A stretch of DNA of 64,000 nt from an uncultured Comamonadaceae bacterium (GTDB lineage: Bacteria > Pseudomonadota > Gammaproteobacteria > Burkholderiales > Burkholderiaceae). The notes under the pieces were generated by a model. That model saw only the letters and a program-made list of their open reading frames with translations. It was not told the origin of the DNA and did not search any database. The position numbers and the translations under genes are program-made. Position 1 is the stretch's first letter; every line of letters begins with the position of its first letter. The stretch spans positions 1 to 64,000 of the forward strand of contig CAMLSD010000003.1 in assembly GCA_946482595.1 (NCBI GenBank), read 5' to 3'. Positions 57,014-64,000 of this stretch are shown here, piece by piece.

Positions 57014-58426
57014 ATGACAGCAGCAAATGAATGGCTCAAGGTCGAATCCCTCGACCTGGAAGCCCAGGGCGTGGCCCACAACAGCGAAGGCAAGGTCGTG
57101 TTCATCGAGGGCGCCCTGCCTGGCGAAGAAGTCCAGGTGCGGGTGGGCCGGCGCAAGAACAACTGGGAGCAGGCGAGCATCACCGCGCTCAGGCGCGAAA
57201 GCTCTCAGCGCGTGCGGCCGAAGTGCCCGCATTTCGGCGTGTGCGGCGGGTGCAAGATGCAGCACTTCGACGTGCAGGCCCAGGTGGCGGTGAAGCAGCG
57301 GGTGCTCGAGGACAACCTCTGGCATCTGGGCAAGGTCCGCCCCGAACGTGTGCTTCGGCCGATCGAGGGCCCCACCTGGGGCTACCGCTACCGCGCCCGC
57401 CTGTCGGTGCGCTACGTGGCCAAGAAGGGCACCGTGCTGGTCGGTTTTCATGAGCGCAAGTCGAGCTACGTGGCCGACATGACACGGTGCGAGATCCTGC
57501 CGCCGCACATCAGCGCCATGCTCGTGCCGCTGCGCGAGTTGATCGGCGGCATGCAGGCCCGCGAACGACTGCCGCAGATCGAGGTTGCCGTCGGCCAGGA
57601 CGCGGGGCGCATGATCACGGCGCTTGTGCTGCGGCACCTCGAGCCCCTGAGTGACCACGACGCAGCCCGGCTGCGCGCCTTCGCCGACGCGCATGACGTG
57701 CAGTGGTGGCTGCAGCCCAAGGGCCCGGACACCGTGCACCGGCTCGACGATCGTGGCGAGCCCCTGGCCTACGGCCTGCCCGAGTTCGATGTCGTGATGC
57801 CGTTCAAGCCCACCGACTTCACGCAGGTCAACCACCACATCAACGAGGTGCTGGTGTCCCGTGCGGTGCGTCTGCTGGCCCCGGGCCCGCAGGAACGCGT
57901 GATCGACTGGTTCTGCGGACTCGGCAACTTCACCTTGCCGCTGGCGCGGCGCTGCGCCTCGGTGACGGGTGTGGAAGGCAGCGAGGTGCTGGTGCAGCGG
58001 GCCCGCGACAACGCCCAGCGCAACGGGCTGGCCGATCGCACCCGCTTTGCGGCGCGCAACCTGTTCGATATCGCACCTGAGGAACTGGCCCAATACGGCG
58101 CGGCCGACAAATGGCTGGTCGACCCGCCTCGGGAGGGTGCGTTTGCATTGGTCAAGGCGCTGGCCGACCTGAATCAGCAGTCCGAGCCGGCGCCGGAGGC
58201 TTCGTTCCCGAGCCGCATCGTCTATGTGTCGTGCAACCCGGCCACCCTCGCGCGCGACGCCGGGCTGCTGGTGCACCAGGCGGGCTACCGCTGCGTGGCG
58301 GCCGGGGCCGTCAACATGTTCCCGCACACGGCCCACGTGGAAAGCATCGCCGTGTTCGAGCGCGACGCCGGCCCACGCACCGCCGTACCCCAGGCAGACG
58401 ACGCGGAGCGTGTCTCAGACGCCTGA
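57014..58426 (+). CDS. rlmD: 23S rRNA (uracil-1939-C5)-methyltransferase
   Basis: Methylates U1939 of 23S rRNA. From ATG 57014 the product has 470 residues. It starts with a TRAM domain ([20 protein letters not shown]). The [4Fe-4S] cysteines lie in [12 protein letters not shown] and a fourth in MTRCEIL. The SAM motif is [14 protein letters not shown], the catalytic region has DPPREGA, and the nucleophile cysteine lies in [11 protein letters not shown]. The stop lies 12 bases beyond the 3' end of the - strand GNAT gene, so the two converge with overlapping ends. Confidence 0.95.
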   Translation: MTAANEWLKVESLDLEAQGVAHNSEGKVVFIEGALPGEEVQVRVGRRKNNWEQASITALRRESSQRVRPKCPHFGVCGGCKMQHFDVQAQVAVKQRVLEDNLWHLGKVRPERVLRPIEGPTWGYRYRARLSVRYVAKKGTVLVGFHERKSSYVADMTRCEILPPHISAMLVPLRELIGGMQARERLPQIEVAVGQDAGRMITALVLRHLEPLSDHDAARLRAFADAHDVQWWLQPKGPDTVHRLDDRGEPLAYGLPEFDVVMPFKPTDFTQVNHHINEVLVSRAVRLLAPGPQERVIDWFCGLGNFTLPLARRCASVTGVEGSEVLVQRARDNAQRNGLADRTRFAARNLFDIAPEELAQYGAADKWLVDPPREGAFALVKALADLNQQSEPAPEASFPSRIVYVSCNPATLARDAGLLVHQAGYRCVAAGAVNMFPHTAHVESIAVFERDAGPRTAVPQADDAERVSDA

Positions 58427-59590
58427 CTTGAACGGCGTGCGTTCGGACAGCTCGTCCACATAGCTGGCCACGCCCGCGCCCTCGCGTTCGAGGAAGCGGG
58501 CCACCGCATCGGAGAACGCCGGGTGGGCCAGCCAGTGGGCCGACCAGGTCGGCTGTGGCATCAGCCCGCGCGACATCTTGTGCTCGCCCTGCGCTCCGCC
58601 CTCGAAGCGCAGGTAGCCGTGCTCGATGCACCACTGCAGCGGCTGGTAGTAGCACGCCTCGAAGTGCAGGCAGTCGATGGCCCGCACGCTGCCCCAGTAG
58701 CGGCCGAAGGCCGTGCGCCGCACCGGGTCGATCGCCACCAGCGAGGCCGCCACACGCTGGCCTTCGAGCTCGGCAATGAACATCAGCCAGTGGGCCGGCA
58801 GGGTGCGCGAGACTTCGTCGAAGTAGGCCCGGGTCAGGTAGGGCTGCGAATGGTGCTGCCGGTAGGTGCGCACGTAGCACTGGTGAAAGAAATCCCAGTC
58901 GGCCGGTTCGATCTGCGGGCCTTGCAGCACACGAAAGACCACACCCGCGTCGGCCACACGGCGGCGCTCCTGCTGGATCTTCTTGCGCTTGTCGCGCTGC
59001 AAGGCCGCCAGGAAGTCGCGAAAGTCGAGATACGGCTCAGGTGCCCGGTTGTGCCAGTGGAACTGCACAGTGGAGCGCAGCAGCCAGCCGCAGCGCTGCG
59101 CAGCTTCCCGGTCGGCATCGTCCATGAACAGCACATGCACCGACGAAAGCCCGCTGGCGCGGGCCGAGCCCGCCAGCACCTGGAGCAGCGCATCGCGCGC
59201 AGGCGCATCACGTGCCAGCAGGCGAGGGCCGGGCACCGGCGTGAACGGCACGGCACACAGCAGCTTGGGGTAGTAGTCCAGGCCATGGCGTTCGTGCGCG
59301 TCGGCCCAGGCCCAGTCGAACACGTATTCGCCATAGGAGTGGCTCTTGACGTAAAGCGGGCAGGCCGCCCACAGCTCGTCGCCTCGCCACAGGCTCAGGT
59401 ACTGCGCCTGCCAGCCCGTGTCGGGCGTGGCACTGCCGGAGCGGTGCAACGCCAGCAGGCAGGCGTGTGTCATGAAGGGGTTGGCCAGCGGGCTGGCCGC
59501 CACGAGCGCATCCCACTGGGCGGGGTCGATGTCGGCAAGGTCGTCATGAACCCGGGTGACATAATCGTTCGAGCCGTTCCTGTTCACCAT
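58415..59590 (-). CDS. GNAT-fold N-acetyltransferase (DUF482/COG3146)
   Basis: A 391-residue member of the COG3146 family, related to FemAB/GNAT acyltransferases of unknown substrate. Typical segments are [36 protein letters not shown] and [14 protein letters not shown]. The tail contains [20 protein letters not shown]. The ATG at 59590 stands back to back with the nadE ATG at 59591 (palindrome CATATG), so no intergenic bases remain. A later start is possible, since the family conservation begins near [13 protein letters not shown]. Confidence 0.85.
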   Translation of the reverse strand: MVNRNGSNDYVTRVHDDLADIDPAQWDALVAASPLANPFMTHACLLALHRSGSATPDTGWQAQYLSLWRGDELWAACPLYVKSHSYGEYVFDWAWADAHERHGLDYYPKLLCAVPFTPVPGPRLLARDAPARDALLQVLAGSARASGLSSVHVLFMDDADREAAQRCGWLLRSTVQFHWHNRAPEPYLDFRDFLAALQRDKRKKIQQERRRVADAGVVFRVLQGPQIEPADWDFFHQCYVRTYRQHHSQPYLTRAYFDEVSRTLPAHWLMFIAELEGQRVAASLVAIDPVRRTAFGRYWGSVRAIDCLHFEACYYQPLQWCIEHGYLRFEGGAQGEHKMSRGLMPQPTWSAHWLAHPAFSDAVARFLEREGAGVASYVDELSERTPFKSGV

Positions 59591-59593
59591 ATG
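59588..59593. other. Abutting divergent start codons (CATATG)
   Basis: The start codons of the GNAT-fold gene (59590, -) and nadE (59591, +) touch within one palindrome. If both starts are right, each promoter must lie inside the other coding region. GTG 59609 is an alternative nadE start. Confidence 0.6.
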
Positions 59594-61288
59594 CCTGCAC
59601 ATCACCCTGTGAAAGTCGCCGTCGCCCAGATCAATCCCACCGTGGGCGACCTGTCCGGCAACGTCCGCAAGATCGTCGCACAAGCGCGCGAGGCCTGCAG
59701 CCGCGGCGCCCGCGTGCTGCTCACGTCCGAGCTGTCGCTGTGCGGCTATCCCCCTGAAGACCTGCTGCTGCGCCCGGCCTTCATCGACGCGTGCCAGGCG
59801 GCCCTGCAGCAGTGCGCCGCCGAACTGGCCGACCTGCCGCAACTGCATGTGGTCGTCGGGCATCCGTACCAGCCCGAGACCACCGCCGACGTCAGGACCC
59901 GCTCGCATGCCGTGCCCTCCTGCTTCAATGCGGCCTCGGTGCTGGTGGGCGGCAAGGTGATCGCAACCTATGCCAAGCGCGAGTTGCCCAACTACCAGGT
60001 GTTCGACGAAAGGCGCTACTTCGCGTCCGGGCGCGATGCGGGGCTTGGCCCCGTGGTGTTCGATGTCGACGGGCTGCGTTTCGGCCTGGGCATCTGCGAA
60101 GACGCCTGGTTCGCCGAGCCGGCGCAGTCCGCCCGCCAGGCCGGGGCGCAGGTGTGGCTGGTGCTCAATGCCTCGCCCTTCCACCTCGAGAAGATCGGCG
60201 AACGCGAAGAGCGCATGGCCGAAAGGGCGCGTGAGACCGGCATGCCGGTCGTGTATGCGCATCTGGTGGGTGGCCAGGACGAGGTCATCTTCGACGGGGC
60301 CTCGTTTGCCACCGACATCACCGGGAAGGTCACCGCACGCGCGCCGATGTTCGAGGAGCATCTGCTGATGCTGGATGTCGACGGCGAATCCGCGCGTGGT
60401 GAACTGGCACCGGTGCCGGCGCCCGAGGCCCAGGCCTGGCAGGCCCTGGTGCTGGGTGTGCGCGACTACATCGGCAAGAACGGCTTCCCCGGGGCGATCA
60501 TCGGCCTGTCCGGCGGGATCGACTCGGCCCTGGTGCTGGCCATCGCGGTGGATGCCCTGGGGGCCGAGCGCGTGCGCGCGGTGATGATGCCGTCACGTTA
60601 CACGGCCGACATCTCATGGCTCGACGCCCGCGAAATGGCAGCATGGCTCGGAGTACGCTACGACGAAATGCCCATCGGGCCGATGTTCGATGCCTTCCGC
60701 AGTGTGCTGTCGGCTGACTTCGCCGGGCTGCCCGAGGACGCCACCGAAGAGAACATCCAGGCACGTGTGCGCGGCACGCTGCTGATGGCGCTGTCGAACA
60801 AGCACGGCGCCATCGTGCTCACCACGGGCAACAAGAGCGAGATGGCCACCGGCTACTGCACGCTGTACGGCGACATGGCCGGCGGTTTTGCCGTGATCAA
60901 GGACGTGGCCAAGACGCTGGTCTACCGCCTCGCGGCGTGGCGCAATGCCCAGCCGACGCGGCGCGCCGATGGGTCGGTCGGGCCGGTGATCCCCGAGCGC
61001 ATCATCACCCGGCCGCCCTCGGCCGAACTGCGGCCCGACCAGAAAGACCAGGACAGCCTGCCGCCGTACGAAGTGCTCGACGCGATCATGCAGCGTTACA
61101 TGGAAGACGATCAGAGCATCGACGACATCGTTGCGGCGGGCTTTGCGGCGGCGGATGTCGAGCGCGTCACGCGCTTGCTCAAGATCAACGAGTACAAGCG
61201 CCGGCAGGCCCCGGTGGGGATCCGCATCACCCATCGTGCGTTCGGGCGTGACTGGCGATATCCGATCACATCGAAGTTCCGCGCTTAA
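59591..61288 (+). CDS. nadE: Glutamine-dependent NAD+ synthetase
   Basis: Last step of NAD+ synthesis, with ammonia taken from glutamine. The 565 residues have an N-terminal carbon-nitrogen hydrolase domain with the Glu-Lys-Cys triad (E47 in TSELSLCGYPPED, Lys in KRELPNYQVFDE, Cys in GLGICEDAWF). The C-terminal synthetase domain has the ATP loop GLSGGIDSALVLA and TGNKSEMATGYCTLYGD. ATG 59591 is listed; GTG 59609 (VKVAVAQINPTVGD) matches many family starts equally well. glnB follows after 39 bases. Confidence 0.95.
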   Translation: MPAHHPVKVAVAQINPTVGDLSGNVRKIVAQAREACSRGARVLLTSELSLCGYPPEDLLLRPAFIDACQAALQQCAAELADLPQLHVVVGHPYQPETTADVRTRSHAVPSCFNAASVLVGGKVIATYAKRELPNYQVFDERRYFASGRDAGLGPVVFDVDGLRFGLGICEDAWFAEPAQSARQAGAQVWLVLNASPFHLEKIGEREERMAERARETGMPVVYAHLVGGQDEVIFDGASFATDITGKVTARAPMFEEHLLMLDVDGESARGELAPVPAPEAQAWQALVLGVRDYIGKNGFPGAIIGLSGGIDSALVLAIAVDALGAERVRAVMMPSRYTADISWLDAREMAAWLGVRYDEMPIGPMFDAFRSVLSADFAGLPEDATEENIQARVRGTLLMALSNKHGAIVLTTGNKSEMATGYCTLYGDMAGGFAVIKDVAKTLVYRLAAWRNAQPTRRADGSVGPVIPERIITRPPSAELRPDQKDQDSLPPYEVLDAIMQRYMEDDQSIDDIVAAGFAAADVERVTRLLKINEYKRRQAPVGIRITHRAFGRDWRYPITSKFRA

Positions 61289-61666
<378 letters not shown>

Positions 61667-61725
61667 CCGCCGCTTGCGATCGCTGATGCCCGCCCCGCCC
61701 AGGGGCCTGGGTTCAGCTTGAAAAG

Positions 61726-61751
61726 AAGGGCCCGCCATTGCGGGCCCTTTT
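61726..61751. terminator. Bidirectional terminator between glnB and the LOG gene
   Basis: A perfect 10-bp stem (61726-61735 with 61740-61749, loop CATT) is followed by TTTT on the + strand and preceded by an A-rich run that reads as T on the - strand. It serves the two convergent units. Confidence 0.9.
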
Positions 61752-61772
61752 CAATGGGCGCCGGTGGAAGGC

Positions 61773-62357
61773 TCAGATGTCCCGGTAGTCGTCCGGCGCC
61801 GTGGCCGTGAGTGAGGCCGCGTGCAGCGCCGACAGCAGGCGGGGCACGTCGCTGTCCACCTGCAGCAGCGAGCGCTGGGCCGGCGCGACAAAACCCTGTG
61901 CCTCGGTGTGATCGAGGAAGCGCAGGAGGTCTGCGTAGTAGTGGTTCACGTCAAGCAGGCCCACCGGCTTGTCGTGGTAGCCGAGCTGCCGCCAGGTCCA
62001 GACCTCGAACAATTCCTCGAATGTGCCGATGCCACCCGGCAGGGCGAGAAAGGCATCGGCCCGCTCGGCCATCAGGCGTTTGCGCTCGTGCATGGTCTGC
62101 ACCACGTGCAGCTCGGTGAGGCCGGTGTGGCCCACCTCGCGATCCATCAGCGACTGGGGGATGACCCCCGTGACCTGTCCGCCGTGGGCCAGCACGGCAT
62201 CGGCCACCACCCCCATCAGCCCGGCCTTGCCGCCGCCATACACCAGCTGCCAGCCGCGCTGGCCGATGGCCGTGCCCACGGCCTGGGCAGCCTGTGCATA
62301 GTCGGGCGAGGCACCGCTGCGCGAGCCGCAGTACACACAGATTCGAAAGTCGCTCAT
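61773..62357 (-). CDS. LOG-family protein (TIGR00730, cytokinin-type phosphoribohydrolase)
   Basis: A 194-residue Rossmann protein. It starts MSDFRICVYCGSRSGASPDY and carries the LOG signature ALPGGIGTFEELFEVWTW and the earlier YGGGKAGLMGVVADA. Family members release the base from nucleoside 5'-monophosphates, including cytokinin precursors in plant-associated species; many bacterial members have only a general nucleotide role. It is the last gene of a - strand run (DUF3106-RDD-dgkA-LOG) and ends at the shared terminator. Confidence 0.93.
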   Translation of the reverse strand: MSDFRICVYCGSRSGASPDYAQAAQAVGTAIGQRGWQLVYGGGKAGLMGVVADAVLAHGGQVTGVIPQSLMDREVGHTGLTELHVVQTMHERKRLMAERADAFLALPGGIGTFEELFEVWTWRQLGYHDKPVGLLDVNHYYADLLRFLDHTEAQGFVAPAQRSLLQVDSDVPRLLSALHAASLTATAPDDYRDI

Positions 62358-62401
62358 GGTGTCGAGTTGCCTTGAGGTTGGATGGGGGGGCAGGCAGGGG
62401 G

Positions 62402-62785
62402 TCACGCTGCCATCAGGTGGTGCCAGATGGCGGCCGCCCAGATGCCGGCGCACAGCAGCAGCGACAGCATCACTGCGGCACTGGCAAGATCCTTGGCCCG
62501 CTTGGACAGTTCGTGCAGCTCGAACGACACACGGTCGATCGCTGCCTCGATGCCCGAATTCAGCAGTTCCACGATCAGCACCAGCACCACCGAGCCGGCG
62601 AGCAGTGCGGTTTCGACCCAGCTGCGTCCGACCCAGAACGCCGCGGGGACCAGCACCACGGCCAGCCAGAATTCCTGCCGGAAGGCGCTTTCGTCACGGT
62701 AGGCCGAGCGCAATCCGTCGATCGAGTACCGTGTGGCGTGGAGGACGCGCGTCAGGCCGGTGCGGCCCTTGTGGGGGTTGTTCAT
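62402..62785 (-). CDS. dgkA: Diacylglycerol kinase
   Basis: Small integral-membrane kinase that recycles diacylglycerol to phosphatidic acid. The 127 residues contain three helices and the family signature VELLNSGIEAAIDRVS with the catalytic Glu, plus KRAKDLASAAVML. ATG 62785 (MNNPHKGRTGLTRVLHATRY) matches the family start. It lies 60 bases after the RDD gene and 44 bases before the LOG gene. Confidence 0.96.
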   Translation of the reverse strand: MNNPHKGRTGLTRVLHATRYSIDGLRSAYRDESAFRQEFWLAVVLVPAAFWVGRSWVETALLAGSVVLVLIVELLNSGIEAAIDRVSFELHELSKRAKDLASAAVMLSLLLCAGIWAAAIWHHLMAA

Positions 62786-62845
62786 GGCGGCATTCTGGCG
62801 TGCGGTGCGCGTCGCCTTGACGACAGCGGGCAAGCTTGCGAGGAA

Positions 62846-63394
62846 TCAGCGCTTTTTTGCCGGCGGATGCCAGGTGACAACCCGCGTACCGCACAGCACG
62901 TCATGCCAGAACTGGCGGTCCGGGCGCAGCAGCGAGGACGCGGCATACACCAGCACCCAGGCCAGCAGGACCAGGGTCACGACACCCCCACCATGCAGGT
63001 CCAGCAGCCAGATCAGCGACAGCGAGGGCAGGAACCAGATCCAGGATGCGAGGAAGCGAAGCAGGGCACGCGCCTGCGAGATCGCGCGTCCGTGGGCGTC
63101 CACGATACGCAGGTGCCAGGTCTTCATGGCCAGCGTCTGGCCGCTGCGTGACCAGAACCAGGCGAAATAGATGCCCAGCACCACGAACATGAACGCCTGC
63201 AGGCCGTGCCGGCCCTGAAGTGCATGCCGCTGCTGGGTCAGGCTGGAAAACAGGTAGCCGGCGATCATCACCACGCCAAACAGCAGCACACCTTCATACA
63301 GAAAGCATGCGAGCCGTCGCCGCAGGCTGGGCGGCTGGTCGGACGGGGAGGGGGCGGGTGAGGGAGCGGAAGTCTCGGAGGCGGATGCCGTCAT
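62846..63394 (-). CDS. RDD-family membrane protein
   Basis: A 182-residue protein. A Ser/Pro-rich N-terminus precedes an RDD domain with three or four membrane helices (FLYEGVLLFGVVMIAGYLF, then LQAFMFVVLGIYFAWFW). The conserved short motif is WHLRIVDAHGRAIS. RDD proteins are mostly of unknown function; some act as ion antiporters. The ATG overlaps the stop of the upstream DUF3106 gene (ATGA), so the two are coupled. Confidence 0.9.
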   Translation of the reverse strand: MTASASETSAPSPAPSPSDQPPSLRRRLACFLYEGVLLFGVVMIAGYLFSSLTQQRHALQGRHGLQAFMFVVLGIYFAWFWSRSGQTLAMKTWHLRIVDAHGRAISQARALLRFLASWIWFLPSLSLIWLLDLHGGGVVTLVLLAWVLVYAASSLLRPDRQFWHDVLCGTRVVTWHPPAKKR

Positions 63395-64000
63395 TTGCTG
63401 CGTTGATTCCTGGCTGGCGGGGTTGTCCCCGCGCCTTGAGGCCCGACGACAGGCAGCAGTGTATTGGTATCGACGAACTCGGGCGTGGTGGCGATCTTGG
63501 GCAGCCCCGGCTGCTGATGCCAGGGCGGCGTCGGCAGTTTCGTGATCGGGGTGGTCGTGGCGCCCGGACGCGCCTGCAGGGTCGTCGGTGCCACCACCTT
63601 GGGACGGGCCGCAAAGGAGGGGTTGGGGACGATGTTCGACTTCTGGCCGTCGCGGGCCTGTGCCACCGGTGGCCTGGCCGGCACCGGCTTGACCGGGGTG
63701 GCCTGGGTCGCCCGTGGGTCGACGGTGCGGCGCGCCTTGGCCGCCTGTTCGGCGAGGCGGCGGCGATCGGCTTCGCTCAGGTTCTGGTAGGCCTCCCAGC
63801 GGTCACGGCGCTCTTCGATCGGCAGGTCCTTGGCGTCCCGGAAGTTCAGGCGTGCCGTGTTGCGGTCCTGCGGCGACAGCCGGGCCCAGTCGCGCATGCG
63901 TTCCTGCAGACGCGCGCGTTCTTCGCGGCTCATGGTGGGGAAGCGCGAGGCGATCTCGATCCACTTGCGTTTGCGCGCGCCGTCGATGCTGGCCCAGTCA
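63391..64000 (-). CDS. DUF3106 protein, 5' end outside window
   Basis: The frame stays open through base 64000, so the gene begins beyond the right edge; about 203 C-terminal residues are visible. Near the edge it reads WASIDGARKRKWIEIASRFP, then MSREERARLQERMRDWARLS, a repetitive Arg/Glu helical pattern typical of DUF3106. The last 110 residues are Pro/Ala-rich and probably disordered. The function is unknown. In Burkholderiales it is usually beside an anti-sigma-like or RpoE-related gene, which I cannot see here. Confidence 0.88.
   Translation of the reverse strand, partial: DWASIDGARKRKWIEIASRFPTMSREERARLQERMRDWARLSPQDRNTARLNFRDAKDLPIEERRDRWEAYQNLSEADRRRLAEQAAKARRTVDPRATQATPVKPVPARPPVAQARDGQKSNIVPNPSFAARPKVVAPTTLQARPGATTTPITKLPTPPWHQQPGLPKIATTPEFVDTNTLLPVVGPQGAGTTPPARNQRSK

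Overview
The window is GC-rich DNA (roughly two thirds G+C by eye) from a betaproteobacterium. The run gltA-leuC-(entericidin-like lipoprotein)-leuD-leuB-asd-fimV-truA-trpF-trpB-trpA-accD and the block surE-pcm-nlpD-rpoS-rlmD are typical of Burkholderiales. A relative of Leptothrix, Sphaerotilus, Ideonella or Rubrivivax is my best guess; this is inference from gene order and base composition. I saw no rRNA, tRNA, insertion sequence, phage, CRISPR array or origin.

Layout. (1) 2-13050, + strand: the 3' part of citrate synthase, the leucine genes with a 41-residue lipoprotein gene between leuC and leuD, asd, fimV, truA, and a trpFBA-accD unit closed by a strong terminator. (2) 13168-46737: a nearly complete type VI secretion system (T6SS). 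One operon on the - strand (tssJ-tssK-tssL-tssM-tagF) diverges from a long + strand series (tssA, tssB, tssC, hcp, a second hcp-like gene, tagJ, tssE, tssF, tssG, clpV). Then come an accessory/effector block, a spike block (vgrG with a Gly/Ala-rich tail, DUF2169-pentapeptide, pentapeptide, DUF3540, PAAR-like DUF4150), and FHA protein TagH with phosphatase PppA. (3) 46819-49040: an OmpA-like lipoprotein translationally coupled to lytic transglycosylase MltA. (4) 49110-53297, - strand: a multi-pass sensor kinase with a LuxR-type response regulator, and a quinone-oxidoreductase-like protein. (5) 53391-61666: surE-pcm-nlpD-rpoS, rlmD, a GNAT-fold protein on the - strand, nadE and glnB. (6) 61773-64000, - strand: DUF3106 (cut by the window edge), RDD membrane protein, dgkA and a LOG-family gene. 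A bidirectional terminator separates this run from glnB.

How it works together. The T6SS has all core parts TssA-TssM plus TagF, TagJ, TagH and PppA. Hcp, TagJ and the OmpA-tailed TssL resemble the Pseudomonas aeruginosa HSI-I type. The kinase PpkA, usual partner of PppA and TagH, is not in the window. The most interesting gene is at 32969-33907, just after clpV. Its product carries the spaced catalytic residues of the anthrax edema factor/ExoY nucleotidyl cyclase family (K47, K54, D175, D177, H230), which makes it a candidate T6SS effector, perhaps aimed at eukaryotes such as grazing protists. A TPR-methyltransferase fusion follows it and precedes vgrG.
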